Below are positions 46,932-56,133 of a stretch of DNA of 64,000 nt, one piece after another (positions within the stretch are counted from its first letter, which is position 1; the number at the start of each line of letters is the position of its first letter). This DNA comes from Geothrix sp. (lineage in GTDB: Bacteria > Acidobacteriota > Holophagae > Holophagales > Holophagaceae): positions 555,905-619,904 of the forward strand of contig NZ_JAHRYQ010000002.1 of NCBI RefSeq assembly GCF_020622065.1. Reading direction: 5' to 3'. Under the pieces are notes generated by a model. It saw only the letters and a list, made by a program, of their open reading frames with translations, ran no database searches and was not told the DNA's origin. A program made the position numbers and the translations under genes.

Positions 46932-47085
46932 GGGAAAAGCATAGACCCTTCCCGCACCTGTGATTCAAGCCACAACCCTGTTCTCATGCCACGCCCGAGG
47001 TGGCTATCCTCCCTGAGTCGCGGAACGGCCAGGACTGCCACCCCCGAGCGTGTCGGCCCTCCGCTGGACCGAGAGGCATGGTGTC

Positions 47086-48405
47086 ATGGCGACACGACGC
47101 GTGGTGATCCTGGGAGCCGCTGGACGCGACTTCCACAACTTCAATACCGTCTACCGGGACAATCCGGACTACCAGGTGGTGGCCTTCACCGCCACCCAGA
47201 TCCCCGACATCGCGGGTCGCCGCTACCCGGCCGTGCTGGCCGGCAAGCTGTACCCCCAGGGCATCCCCATCTTCGACGAATCCGAGCTGGTGGCCCTGAT
47301 CCAGCGCGAGAAGCCGGATGCGGCGGTGTTCTCCTACTCCGATGTCACCCACGCCACGGTCATGCACCTGGCCAGCCTCTGCATCGCCCACGGCGTCGAC
47401 TTCGAGCTGCTCGGCGCCGACAAGACCATGATCACCTCCACCAAGCCCGTCATCGGCATCACGGCCGTGCGCACGGGGGCGGGCAAGAGCCAGACCACGC
47501 GCTACATCAGCAACATCCTCAAGAAGCTCGGCAAGAAGGTCGTCGCCATCCGCCACCCCATGCCCTACGGCGATCTGGCCAAGCAGGCCTGCCAGCGCTT
47601 CGCCGACTACGGCGATCTCGACAAGCACGAATGCACCATCGAGGAGCGGGAGGAATACGAACCGCACATCGACAACGGCTTCGTGGTCTACGCAGGCGTG
47701 GACTACGAGCAGATCATCCGCAGCGCCGAGAAGGAGGCGGATGTGATCCTCTGGGACGGCGGCAACAATGACCTGCCCTTCTACAAGAGCGACCTCCACA
47801 TCTGCATCGCCGATCCTCTGCGTTCGGGCCACGAGATGGCCTACCACCCCGGCGAAGCCAACTTCCGCATGGCCCACCTCATCGTCATCAACAAGTGCGA
47901 CAGCGCGAAGGAGGCCGACATCGCCGCCATCGAGCAGAACGCCGCCGCCGTGAATCCGAAGGCCCGCGTCATCCGTGCCAACAGCCCGGTCACCTGCGAC
48001 CGCCCCGACATGGTGAAGGGCAAGCGCGCCCTCGTCATCGAGGACGGCCCCACGCTCACCCACGGCTCCATGTCCTACGGCGCCGGCGTGGTGGCGGCCA
48101 AGGCCGCGGGGGCCCATGAGATCGTGGATCCCACGCCCTACGCCGTGGCCAGCCTCGCCGCCACCTATCGGAAGTATCCCAACGCCAAGGGCATCCTGCC
48201 CGCCATGGGCTACGGCGACCAGCAGGTGAAGGACCTCGAAGCCACCATCGAGGCCACCCCCTGCGATGTGGTCCTCAGCGGCACACCCATCGACCTCACC
48301 CGCGTCCTGAAGGTCACCAAGCCCATGACCCGCGTCCGCTACGACCTGGCGGAGATCCGCGAGGGGGTGCTGGAGGCAGAGGTCAAGAAGGCCCTCCGCA
48401 TGTAA
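47086..48405 (+). CDS. Cyclic 2,3-diphosphoglycerate synthetase-like GTPase family protein
   Basis: A 439-residue cytosolic protein. The first 130 residues form a Rossmann-like domain ([20 protein letters not shown]); the P-loop [13 protein letters not shown] lies near 142, [11 protein letters not shown] near 220 and [11 protein letters not shown] (NKCD-type) near 265. This combination matches the family named for archaeal cyclic 2,3-diphosphoglycerate synthetase, which makes a thermostabilising solute in methanogens. Bacterial members are widespread but their function is not established. The start at 47086 is the best ATG. A terminator follows the stop by 15 bp. Confidence 0.85.
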   Translation: MATRRVVILGAAGRDFHNFNTVYRDNPDYQVVAFTATQIPDIAGRRYPAVLAGKLYPQGIPIFDESELVALIQREKPDAAVFSYSDVTHATVMHLASLCIAHGVDFELLGADKTMITSTKPVIGITAVRTGAGKSQTTRYISNILKKLGKKVVAIRHPMPYGDLAKQACQRFADYGDLDKHECTIEEREEYEPHIDNGFVVYAGVDYEQIIRSAEKEADVILWDGGNNDLPFYKSDLHICIADPLRSGHEMAYHPGEANFRMAHLIVINKCDSAKEADIAAIEQNAAAVNPKARVIRANSPVTCDRPDMVKGKRALVIEDGPTLTHGSMSYGAGVVAAKAAGAHEIVDPTPYAVASLAATYRKYPNAKGILPAMGYGDQQVKDLEATIEATPCDVVLSGTPIDLTRVLKVTKPMTRVRYDLAEIREGVLEAEVKKALRM

Positions 48406-48419
48406 TTCCAGCCTTCGCC

Positions 48420-48449
48420 AACGGGAGGGGTCCACGGATCCCTCCCGTT
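48420..48449 (+). terminator. Terminator of the 2,3-DPG synthetase-like gene
   Basis: A perfect 10-base inverted repeat (48420-48429 with 48440-48449) encloses a further short pairing. It lies between the stop codon of the upstream gene and the Old Yellow Enzyme gene. Confidence 0.75.
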
Positions 48450-48479
48450 CCATGTACGCTCATCCTTGTCGGAGTCCCC

Positions 48480-49574
48480 ATGCCACGCCTGTTCCAGCCC
48501 CTCACCCTCCGCGGCCTCACGCTGCCCAACCGCATCGCGGTGTCGCCCATGTGCCAGTACCAGGCCCAGGACGGCTTCACCAATGACTGGCACCTGGTCC
48601 ACCTGGGCGGCTTGGCCCAAGGCGGCGCGGGGCTGGTGATCACGGAGGCCACGGCGGTGGTGCCCGAAGGCCGCATCAGCCCGGACGATCTGGGCCTCTG
48701 GAACAACGCCCAGGCCGAGGGCCTCGCCCGCATCGCCCACTTCATCGCCTCCCAGGGCGCCGTGCCGGGCATTCAGCTGGCCCATGCCGGCCGCAAGGCC
48801 TCGAATCCGGCCCCCTGGAAGGGCAGCGGCAGCCTCCCCGCCACGGCGGGCGGCTGGACACCGGTGGCCCCCAGCCCCCTGGCCTTCGATGAGGGCTGGA
48901 CCGTGCCCACGGCCCTGGACGAGCCTGGGATCCTGGCCGTCATCGAGGCCTTCATGGACGCGGCCCGCCGCGCCGTGGCCGCGGGCTTCCGGGTCATCGA
49001 GGTCCATGCCGCCCACGGGTACCTGCTGCACCAGTTCCTGTCGCCCCTGTCGAACCACCGCACCGATGCCTACGGCGGCTCCTTCGAGAACCGCACGCGC
49101 CTGGTTCGCGAGGTGGTGGGCGCCTTGCGCAACATCCTGCCCGACGAACTGCCCCTCCTTGCCCGGATCTCCGCCACAGATTGGGTGGAAGGCGGCTGGA
49201 ACCTCGACCAGTCCGTGGCCCTTGCGAAGGAACTCAAGGCCCTGGGGGTGGACCTGGTGGACTGCTCCTCGGGCGGCCTGGCCCCCCGCGCCGAAATCCC
49301 CCTGGGTCCGGGCTACCAGGTGCCCTTCGCCGCCCGGATCCGCGCCGAGGCGGGCCTCCCCACCGGCGCCGTGGGCCTCATCACCGACGCTGAGCAGGCC
49401 GAGGCCATCCTGGCCCAGGAATCCGCCGACCTCGTCCTGCTGGGTCGCGAGCTCCTCCGCGACCCCCGCTGGCCCCTGCACGCCGCCAAGAGGCTGGGCG
49501 TGGAGGTGCCCTGGCCGGCCTCCTACCTGCGCGCGGCCAGGGGCCCCGTGCCCGCGAGGCAGCCGCTCCACTAG
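48480..49574 (+). CDS. namA: Old Yellow Enzyme family ene-reductase (YqjM/NamA type)
   Basis: A 364-residue FMN-dependent oxidoreductase that reduces activated C=C bonds with NADPH. The YqjM-type signature is clear: Cys25 and Tyr27 in SPMCQYQ, the paired substrate His residues in [19 protein letters not shown], and [15 protein letters not shown], which supplies the arginine finger to the neighbouring monomer. Length matches the family. GGAG lies five bases before the ATG. It converges with comF. Confidence 0.95.
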   Translation: MPRLFQPLTLRGLTLPNRIAVSPMCQYQAQDGFTNDWHLVHLGGLAQGGAGLVITEATAVVPEGRISPDDLGLWNNAQAEGLARIAHFIASQGAVPGIQLAHAGRKASNPAPWKGSGSLPATAGGWTPVAPSPLAFDEGWTVPTALDEPGILAVIEAFMDAARRAVAAGFRVIEVHAAHGYLLHQFLSPLSNHRTDAYGGSFENRTRLVREVVGALRNILPDELPLLARISATDWVEGGWNLDQSVALAKELKALGVDLVDCSSGGLAPRAEIPLGPGYQVPFAARIRAEAGLPTGAVGLITDAEQAEAILAQESADLVLLGRELLRDPRWPLHAAKRLGVEVPWPASYLRAARGPVPARQPLH

Positions 49575-49592
49575 GCGGAACGGCGGCCCTCT

Positions 49593-50324
49593 CTACAGCG
49601 CCCGGAACAGCGTCAGCACACGCACCTCGTCGGCCCCGCCCTCCAGCAGGGCCTGGGCACAGCGCAGCAGGGTGGTGCCGGTGGTCCAGACATCGTCCAC
49701 CAGCAGCACCCGACCTGCCGGCGTCGCCCCCCGGCTCAGGGTGATGGCCCGCTTTGGCAGCCGCCGCCGCTCGCTTTCCGTCCGGGAAGCCTGACGACCG
49801 CTGCGCCAGGCTTTGGCGAGCAGGGGCTCGAAGGGCCGCTCGAGCCGGGCCGCGATCACCTGGGCGGCCTCCGCCCCGAAATCGAACCCGCGGAGAAGGC
49901 GGCGGGGAAGGGTGCTGGGCGCCGAAGTCACCCGGTCCGCCTCGGCCGCCCAGGCCGGCAGCGGCACTCGCGGCAGGCGGTTCAGCAGGGCTTTCCGCCA
50001 GCCGGCTTCGCCCTGCTTGATGCCCGGCAGGAGCAGGGCCCCCAGGGGCGGGCGGCCACCGTGATAGTCCCAGAGGGCGTCCCCCAGGGCCCAGGCCACC
50101 GCCTCAGGGCAACCCGCCTCGGGATCCTCGCCGTGAAAAGCCTCCCCCCCATGGACCAGCGCACAGCGCGGGCAGCGCCCCTCGGGCAGGGGAACCAGGC
50201 CATCCCAGCAGCGGGCGCAGAGGCCCGCTTCGGAGCCCTCTCCCACCGGACCGAGGCAGCCCCGGCAGAGGAGCAGGGAACGCCGCGCCTGGACAAGGCG
50301 GGTGAGGAATCCAACCGGGAGCAT
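49593..50324 (-). CDS. comF: ComF-family phosphoribosyltransferase-like protein
   Basis: A 243-residue protein. The N-terminal half has a zinc-ribbon-like set of cysteines (CRGC, CARC and CPRC between residues 20 and 54). The C-terminal half is a PRTase fold with the PRPP loop VLLVDDVWTTGTTL near 208 and SERRRLPKRA before it. ComF proteins are linked to DNA uptake in naturally competent bacteria, and in other species their role is less clear. It is divergent from the amino-acid permease gene. Confidence 0.92.
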   Translation of the reverse strand: MLPVGFLTRLVQARRSLLLCRGCLGPVGEGSEAGLCARCWDGLVPLPEGRCPRCALVHGGEAFHGEDPEAGCPEAVAWALGDALWDYHGGRPPLGALLLPGIKQGEAGWRKALLNRLPRVPLPAWAAEADRVTSAPSTLPRRLLRGFDFGAEAAQVIAARLERPFEPLLAKAWRSGRQASRTESERRRLPKRAITLSRGATPAGRVLLVDDVWTTGTTLLRCAQALLEGGADEVRVLTLFRAL

Positions 50325-50346
50325 GGGGCATCATAGCCAGCATCCG

Positions 50347-50374
50347 TTGGCCCCCAGGCTCGATCTGCTAGGAT
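50347..50374 (+). promoter_or_regulatory. Candidate sigma70-type promoter of the amino-acid permease gene
   Basis: TTGGCC (50347-50352), a 16-base spacer and an extended -10 TGC-TAGGAT (50366-50374) lie 77 bp before the permease start. No other good match was found in this divergent gap. Confidence 0.4.
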
Positions 50375-50450
50375 CGCCGGAAGCCCCCTGGCCCATCCTC
50401 CTGGAATCCCCTTCCGGGCCCCCGATCCCGGATTGCATGGAGTTGTGTTC

Positions 50451-51959
50451 ATGTCGAACGACCCGCGTCCCGAATCCCCGCTTTTCGCGCGCAAACCCCT
50501 GGCCCTCCTCCTCGAGGAAGCCAAGGGTGAGAACCGCCTCCGCCGCGTGCTCGGTCCCGTGCAGCTCACGGCGCTCGGCGTGGGCGCCATCATCGGCGCG
50601 GGTATCTTCGTGGCCACGGGCGCCGCGGCCCACAACATCGCCGGCCCCTCGCTGATGGTCTCCTATGTCATCGCCGGCATCACCTGCATCTTCGCGGCGC
50701 TCTGCTACGCGGAATTCGCCGCCATGGTGCCCGTGGCGGGATCGGCCTACACCTATGCCTACGCCACACTCGGTGAGCTGTTCGCCTGGATCATCGGCTG
50801 GGACCTCATCCTCGAATACGGCGTGTCCAGCGCCGCGGTCGCCACAGGATGGAGCGCCTACTTCCAGAGCGCCGTCAGCAACATCGGCATCCACATTCCC
50901 AAGCTGGTGAGCGAATCCCCCTGGAAATACGACCCGGCCACGGGGCACTTCGCCTCCACGGGCGCCGTGATGAACCTGCCCGCGCTCATCATCGTGGCCA
51001 TCATCACCGCCATCCTCGTGAAGGGCATCCAGGAGAGCGCCACCTTCAACGGCGTCATGGTGGCCATCAAGGTGGCCGCCGTGCTCTTCGTCATCGGGGT
51101 GGGCGCCTTCTTCATCAACACCACCAACTGGCACCCCTTCGCGCCCTTCGGCTGGACCGGCATCAGCTTCTTCGGCCACCATGTGGCGGGCCAGGTGGAT
51201 GGCGGCGGCGCGCCCATCGGCACCATGGCCGGCGCGGCCATCATCTTCTTCGCGTACATCGGCTTCGATTCCGTTTCCACCCACGCGGAAGAGGCCAAGA
51301 ACCCCCAGCGCGATGTGCCCATCGGCATCATCGTGTCCCTGGTGGTCTGCACCTTCCTCTACATCGCCGTGGTGGCCGTCCTCACGGGCATGGTCAAGTT
51401 CGACCACCTGGACATCAACGCGCCGGTCTCCATCGCCTTCCGCCAGAACGGCATGCCCTGGGCCGAGGGGCTCATCGCCACGGCGGGCGTGGCCGGCATC
51501 ACCTCCGTGCTGCTGGTCATGATGCTCAGCGGCCCCCGCGTGTTCCTGGCCATGGCCCGGGACGGTCTGCTCCCCAAGGCCACCTTCGGCGATGTGCACC
51601 CCAAGTTCCGCACCCCCTGGAAGTCCACCATGCTGGTCGGCTGTTTCGTGGGCATCCTGGCCGGCTTCCTGCCCATCGACGCCCTGCTGCACCTGGCCAA
51701 CATCGGCACCCTGCTCGCCTTCGTCATCGTCTGCGCCGCCGTTCTGATCATGCGGAAGAAGCACCCTGAAGCCGAGCGCCCCTTCCGCTGCCCCTGGGTG
51801 CCCTTCGTGCCCGTCATGGGCGTGCTCAGCTGCCTCATGCTCATGTTCTCCCTGCCCGTGGCCAACTGGTGGCGCCTCATCGCCTGGCTCGCCCTGGGCT
51901 TCGTCATCTACTTCTTCTACGGCAAGAAGCACAGCGTCATGCGGAAGCAGAACGCCTGA
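50451..51959 (+). CDS. APC-superfamily amino-acid permease (cationic amino-acid transporter type)
   Basis: A 502-residue membrane protein with about 12-14 helices. The first helix region TALGVGAIIGAGIFVATG (residues 43-60) is the APC signature that binds the amino-acid backbone. The central FAYIGFDSVSTHAEEAKNPQRD motif is typical of CAT-type permeases. The C-terminal region FRCPWVPFVPVMGVLSC also fits that group. It takes up amino acids by proton or gradient-driven transport; specificity is not visible. Start ATG 50451 has GGAG eight bases upstream. Confidence 0.95.
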   Translation: MSNDPRPESPLFARKPLALLLEEAKGENRLRRVLGPVQLTALGVGAIIGAGIFVATGAAAHNIAGPSLMVSYVIAGITCIFAALCYAEFAAMVPVAGSAYTYAYATLGELFAWIIGWDLILEYGVSSAAVATGWSAYFQSAVSNIGIHIPKLVSESPWKYDPATGHFASTGAVMNLPALIIVAIITAILVKGIQESATFNGVMVAIKVAAVLFVIGVGAFFINTTNWHPFAPFGWTGISFFGHHVAGQVDGGGAPIGTMAGAAIIFFAYIGFDSVSTHAEEAKNPQRDVPIGIIVSLVVCTFLYIAVVAVLTGMVKFDHLDINAPVSIAFRQNGMPWAEGLIATAGVAGITSVLLVMMLSGPRVFLAMARDGLLPKATFGDVHPKFRTPWKSTMLVGCFVGILAGFLPIDALLHLANIGTLLAFVIVCAAVLIMRKKHPEAERPFRCPWVPFVPVMGVLSCLMLMFSLPVANWWRLIAWLALGFVIYFFYGKKHSVMRKQNA

Positions 51960-51985
51960 TCCGGCTCCTTTTCTCGAACAGCCAC

Positions 51986-52078
51986 TGATCCACCCCGAAG
52001 ACCCAAAGACGCGAAAGCCGCTTGCGAGAAGGCCTGCCTGCTTCCTTTCTTCGTGCCTTCGCGTCTTCGTGGTGATCA
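51986..52078. repeat. Imperfect inverted-repeat element (REP/MITE-like)
   Basis: The 93 bp between the permease and the next gene have matching ends: TGATCCACCCCGAAGAC (51986-52002) and, inverted, GTCTTCGTGGTGATCA (52063-52078). Inside are further purine-rich copies of the GACGCGAAAG/CTTCGCGTC type. Similar GAAGACGCGAAG-type dispersed repeats are common in many bacterial genomes. It may be a small mobile repeat or a long hairpin in RNA. Confidence 0.6.
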
Positions 52079-52096
52079 TTCCCTTGAGATGTTTCG

Positions 52097-53557
52097 ATGT
52101 CGATCTGGACTGACCTGACCCCTTCCAAGCGCTGCGACTGGATCGACCAGCTGCGGGGCTGGGCGGTGATCGTGATGATCGAAGTGCATGTGGTGAATGT
52201 CTGGCTGCAGTCTGGACTCCGCCCGGACTGGCTCAACTACCTGAACGGCCTGGTGGCCCCGAGCTTCACCATGGCGGCCGGCTACAGCCTGACGATCTCC
52301 ACCTTCCGCACCGACGGCACCCTGCGCCCCTTCTGGCCCGACACGGCCCGGCGCCTGGGCTTCATCCTCCTCTGCGCCTACGCCCTGCACGCCCCCGGCA
52401 TCACGGCGGCGGACTGGACGGTGCTCAACACCACGCAGAAGGCCCGGGAGCTGTTCAAGATCGATGTGCTCCAGTGCATCGTCTACTCCCTGCTGATCCT
52501 CCAGGGCTTGGCGCGCCTGGTGCGGAACCCGCGCGTCTTCACGGGTCTGGCCCTGGCCATCGCGGTCTTCGTGCCGGTGATCTCGCCGCACCTCTGGGCC
52601 ACGGGCGTGGCCGACGGCCTGTGGCTCCCCATCCGCGGCCTCTTCAACGGCAACCCCGACCGCGGCGTCCAGGCCCTCTTCCCACTCTTCCCCTGGCTCG
52701 CCTTCCCGGCCTTCGGCGCCTTCCTGGGCGGCCTCTACCGGCACCTGCGGGTCGAACCCCTCGAGGGGAAGGCCCGCTGGAGCGAAGCCCGCTATCTCTT
52801 GGGGCTCGGGATCCTCGGCGCCCTTCTGCTGGCCTGGGGCGCCTCCGCCCAACACGCCTGGCTCTGGGGCGGCCGGTGGCTCCAGCAGAACGGCGTGTGG
52901 CTGCTCCACAGCCCCTCGGGCGCCTTCACCTACAGCGAGCTGGGCGCCCTCTCGAACACGACCCTGCCCAGCGTGGCCGCCCGCCTCGGCTGGATCCTCC
53001 TGGGCGGCACGCTCATGGGAGCCGTGGACCTCCTCCGGCCCCGCTGGAAGGGCTCCAACCCCATCGATGCCGCCAGCCGGGAGTCGCTGCTCCTCTACAT
53101 GCTGCACCTCAACCTGATCTTCAGCGTGCTGCTGGCGCCCGCCGTCATCGCCGTCACGGGCTGGGGCTGGGGCAGCCTCGGCTGGACCGGCACCCTCCTG
53201 ATGACCGCGGCCATCATCGGCCTGAACCTCTGGGCCGGCGTGGCCTGGCAGAAGGTGCGCCGGACGCCGGATCGCATGCGCCTGCTCCAGCACCGGGCCG
53301 TGGCCGCGCTGGGCATCTGGTTCGTGCTGGGTGGCTGGTGGACCTTCCGCCACTTCCTGCAGAGCCCGGAGCTGGCCAAGGAGCCCTACGGCTTCCTGAA
53401 CGCCGCCCGGGCCCGCAAGGGCCTGCCCCCCACGCCGGATGGCCTCTGCCGCGACCCCGAGGAATACTTCCGCGAGGCCGACCGCCTCCGGCTGAAGCTC
53501 GGCCCCGAGGCCCGCGCCGACCTGGCCCGGCAGATCCGCGCCCGGGAAAGCCGCTAG
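52097..53557 (+). CDS. DUF1624/heparan-alpha-glucosaminide N-acetyltransferase-like membrane protein
   Basis: A 486-residue membrane protein with about ten helices. The opening RCDWIDQLRGWAVIVMIEVH is the diagnostic first helix of DUF1624/HGSNAT-type acyltransferases, which carry acetyl groups across the membrane. The His in MIEVHVVN and later SRESLLLYMLHLNLIFS support the family. The C-terminal 60 residues are soluble and charged. Acceptor unknown; envelope sugar acetylation is likely. The CorC-like gene starts 13 bp downstream. Confidence 0.82.
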   Translation: MSIWTDLTPSKRCDWIDQLRGWAVIVMIEVHVVNVWLQSGLRPDWLNYLNGLVAPSFTMAAGYSLTISTFRTDGTLRPFWPDTARRLGFILLCAYALHAPGITAADWTVLNTTQKARELFKIDVLQCIVYSLLILQGLARLVRNPRVFTGLALAIAVFVPVISPHLWATGVADGLWLPIRGLFNGNPDRGVQALFPLFPWLAFPAFGAFLGGLYRHLRVEPLEGKARWSEARYLLGLGILGALLLAWGASAQHAWLWGGRWLQQNGVWLLHSPSGAFTYSELGALSNTTLPSVAARLGWILLGGTLMGAVDLLRPRWKGSNPIDAASRESLLLYMLHLNLIFSVLLAPAVIAVTGWGWGSLGWTGTLLMTAAIIGLNLWAGVAWQKVRRTPDRMRLLQHRAVAALGIWFVLGGWWTFRHFLQSPELAKEPYGFLNAARARKGLPPTPDGLCRDPEEYFREADRLRLKLGPEARADLARQIRARESR

Positions 53558-53570
53558 ACTGTTCCTGACA

Positions 53571-54815
53571 ATGGCTGATTTAGGCAGCAATGCCCCCCCA
53601 TCCTGGCTCCTGCTCGCCGCACTGGTGGTTCTGACCTACCGGGGCGCGACGATGGCCCTCCTTTCGGCCTTCCACGCCATGCCCTCCGTCCAGCGGCGGC
53701 GCCTGCTGGAGGAGGGCAGCGTCGAAGATCCGCGGCTCGCCACGCTCCTGGAGCGGCCCCGCACCCTGGGCATGGGTCTCGAGTTCTGGAACCAGGTGCT
53801 GCTGCTGATCCTCCTGGGGCTGCTCTGGCCCTTCCACCTCGCCCTGCCCGGCGGGGCGTGGACCCTGGGCATCCTCGTGCTGGCGGCCCTCTGGACGCTC
53901 GATCTGGCCCTGCCGGTCCTCCTCACCTCCCGCGATGCGGCCGACTGGCTGATCCGCCTCTTCCCCCTGTATGCCCCGGTGCAGCCGGTGCTGGCGGTCC
54001 TGGTGGATCCCGTGGTCCGGCTCATCGAGCGCCGCACCCAGGAGCGGGCGAAAGAATCCGAACCCGAAGAAGCCACCGAGGAGGCCGTCACGGCCCTGCT
54101 GGAGGAAGGCGAGGCCGAGGGCATTCTGGAGGCCGAGGACCGCGAGCTCATCCGCAATGTCGTCACCTTCGGGGACACGCTGGTGCGCGAGGTCATGATG
54201 CCCCGCACCCGCATCGTCGCCCTGCCCCTGGAGGCCAGCGTCGAAGAGGCCTGGAAGGCCTTCACCAGCAGCCGCCACTCCCGCCTGCCGCTCTATGAAG
54301 GCGGCATCGACCACATCCGCGGCGTGCTGCTCCTCAAGGACCTGATGCAGCTGCCGGACGGCGCCAAACCCGCCCTGGCCACGCTGATGAAACCGCCCCA
54401 CTTCGTACCGGAGAGCAAACCCGTGGCGGACCTCCTCCGCGATCTCCAGCGCGCCCGCACCCAGCTGGCCCTGGTCGTGGACGAGTTCGGCGGCGTGTCG
54501 GGGCTCGTCACCATGGAGGACCTGCTGGAAGAGGTCTTCGGCGAAATCCAGGACGAGCACGAGGCCCCCGCAGGCCTGGTGGAGCAGGCCCCCGGCGTCT
54601 ACCTCGTCTCCGGCCATGCCCATGTGGAGGATGTGGCCCAGCGCCTCGACATGACCTGGGAGCGGGACGGCTTCGACACCCTGGCCGGCCTCGTCCTGGC
54701 CCGCCTGGGCCGCGTGCCCCGGCCCCAGGAATCCGTGGAGGTCGAAGGCGCCCGCCTCACCGTCCTCCGCATGGACGGCACCCGCATCGTGCAGGTCCGG
54801 GTCGAACGGATCTAG
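53571..54815 (+). CDS. CNNM/CorC-family protein with CBS domain pair
   Basis: A 414-residue protein. Residues 10-165 hold three or four hydrophobic helices of the CNNM transmembrane domain. Residues 195-330 form a CBS pair (VREVMMPRTRIVALPLEASV and VVDEFGGVSGLVTMEDLLEE, both classic). Residues 345-414 are the CorC/HlyC C-terminal domain. Such proteins take part in Mg2+/Co2+ efflux. The TM region is weakly conserved, so the transport role is inferred from the C-terminal part. Confidence 0.9.
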   Translation: MADLGSNAPPSWLLLAALVVLTYRGATMALLSAFHAMPSVQRRRLLEEGSVEDPRLATLLERPRTLGMGLEFWNQVLLLILLGLLWPFHLALPGGAWTLGILVLAALWTLDLALPVLLTSRDAADWLIRLFPLYAPVQPVLAVLVDPVVRLIERRTQERAKESEPEEATEEAVTALLEEGEAEGILEAEDRELIRNVVTFGDTLVREVMMPRTRIVALPLEASVEEAWKAFTSSRHSRLPLYEGGIDHIRGVLLLKDLMQLPDGAKPALATLMKPPHFVPESKPVADLLRDLQRARTQLALVVDEFGGVSGLVTMEDLLEEVFGEIQDEHEAPAGLVEQAPGVYLVSGHAHVEDVAQRLDMTWERDGFDTLAGLVLARLGRVPRPQESVEVEGARLTVLRMDGTRIVQVRVERI

Positions 54816-54861
54816 GTTCCGCGAGATTCAGCCGTTAGGCTGAACCCTGGAGCCCGTCCGC

Positions 54862-56121
54862 ATGCCCCGTCGCATCCTCGTCGCCCTGACCATCCTCATT
54901 CTCCCCCTCACCCTCTGGTTCGTGCGCCGCATGCACCGGAAGGCCCTGGTGCCCCAACCGCGGGGCATGGTGCTCGGCCTCTACGCCGGCGTGCCCGACT
55001 ACGACTATGCGGAAGAACTGGACCGCATCGCCGCCACCGGCGCCACCTGCGTCAGCCTGCAGGCCATCTACCGCATGGACACGGGCCATAGCACCGAGAT
55101 CCGCCGCCACCCCACCTCCAGCCCCACGGAAGAGAGCCTGCGCCGCACCTTCCGGCAGGCCAAGGTCCGTGGGCTGCGCATGATGTTCTTCCCCACCATC
55201 AACCTGCGGGACGAAGCCGACAACGCCGACTGGTGGCGGGGCAACATCCAGCCTTCGGACTGGGACCTCTGGTGGCGGAACTACACGGACTTCAACCTGC
55301 GCCTGGCGGCCCTGGCCCAGGAAGGTGGCGTGGAGTGGTACTCGCTGGGCACGGAGATGGCCTCCACCCACCCCTTCCCCGACCAGTGGCGGCGCCTGGC
55401 CACCGAGGTGCGCACGGTCTTCAAGGGCAAGCTGGTCTACAGCGTGAACTTCGACAGCCATGACAGCTTCACCTTCGGCGACTGCCTCGATGTCATCGGC
55501 ATCAACACCTACGACCCCATCGCCAAGTACGACGACTACCCCAGCGCCGACCAGATCCGCGACGCCTGGTGGTGGGTCGTCTACAAGGCCCGCACCCTCA
55601 CGGCGCGGTTCCAGCGCCCCGTCATGATCACCGAAGTGGGCTACCCCAGCGTGGCCCACGCCCATGTGGGGCCCTGGGACTTCCGCACGGATAAGCCCCT
55701 GGATCTGGCCCTCCAGGACCACCTCCTGAAGGGTGCTTTCGGCGTGCTGCGCCACTGGAGCGACGGGGACGCGGTGTTCTACTACCTCTACGGCGAGAAC
55801 CTGAACCAGAAGCCCGTCGGCGGCCCCGAGGACCGCACCTACGCCGTGTGGGGCAAGCCCGCGGAGGCCACCCTGCGGAAGTACTTCCACGAGCCCATCT
55901 GGGAGGGGCACATCCCCCCCAAGGCCGAGAACATCCACGAGGCCGTGGTGCAGACCCTCGTGAGCTGGCACCGGAAGCTCCGGGACTATGAGGACGCCGA
56001 GCTGCCCCCCTGGGTGGTGGACTGGGAAGCCCGCCACCCCCGGGACGCCGCCGAAGCCCTGGCCGCCCTGGCGAAGGAGCCCGCCCCGGCGCGCAAAATT
56101 CCCAAGGGCGAAGCCCGCTGA
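54862..56121 (+). CDS. Membrane-anchored glycoside hydrolase, GH113-like TIM barrel
   Basis: A 419-residue protein with an N-terminal anchor helix (residues 4-21), then a TIM barrel. The proposed acid/base is Glu165 in WYSLGTEMAS and the nucleophile Glu258 in PVMITEVGYPS, the layout of GH113 beta-mannanases and relatives. The SVNFDSHDSF and IGINTYDP segments between them fit such barrels. Substrate is probably a beta-mannose or other envelope polysaccharide, unproven. A small hairpin (54827-54844) lies upstream of its start. Confidence 0.8.
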   Translation: MPRRILVALTILILPLTLWFVRRMHRKALVPQPRGMVLGLYAGVPDYDYAEELDRIAATGATCVSLQAIYRMDTGHSTEIRRHPTSSPTEESLRRTFRQAKVRGLRMMFFPTINLRDEADNADWWRGNIQPSDWDLWWRNYTDFNLRLAALAQEGGVEWYSLGTEMASTHPFPDQWRRLATEVRTVFKGKLVYSVNFDSHDSFTFGDCLDVIGINTYDPIAKYDDYPSADQIRDAWWWVVYKARTLTARFQRPVMITEVGYPSVAHAHVGPWDFRTDKPLDLALQDHLLKGAFGVLRHWSDGDAVFYYLYGENLNQKPVGGPEDRTYAVWGKPAEATLRKYFHEPIWEGHIPPKAENIHEAVVQTLVSWHRKLRDYEDAELPPWVVDWEARHPRDAAEALAALAKEPAPARKIPKGEAR

Positions 56122-56133
56122 CGATAATCGACC

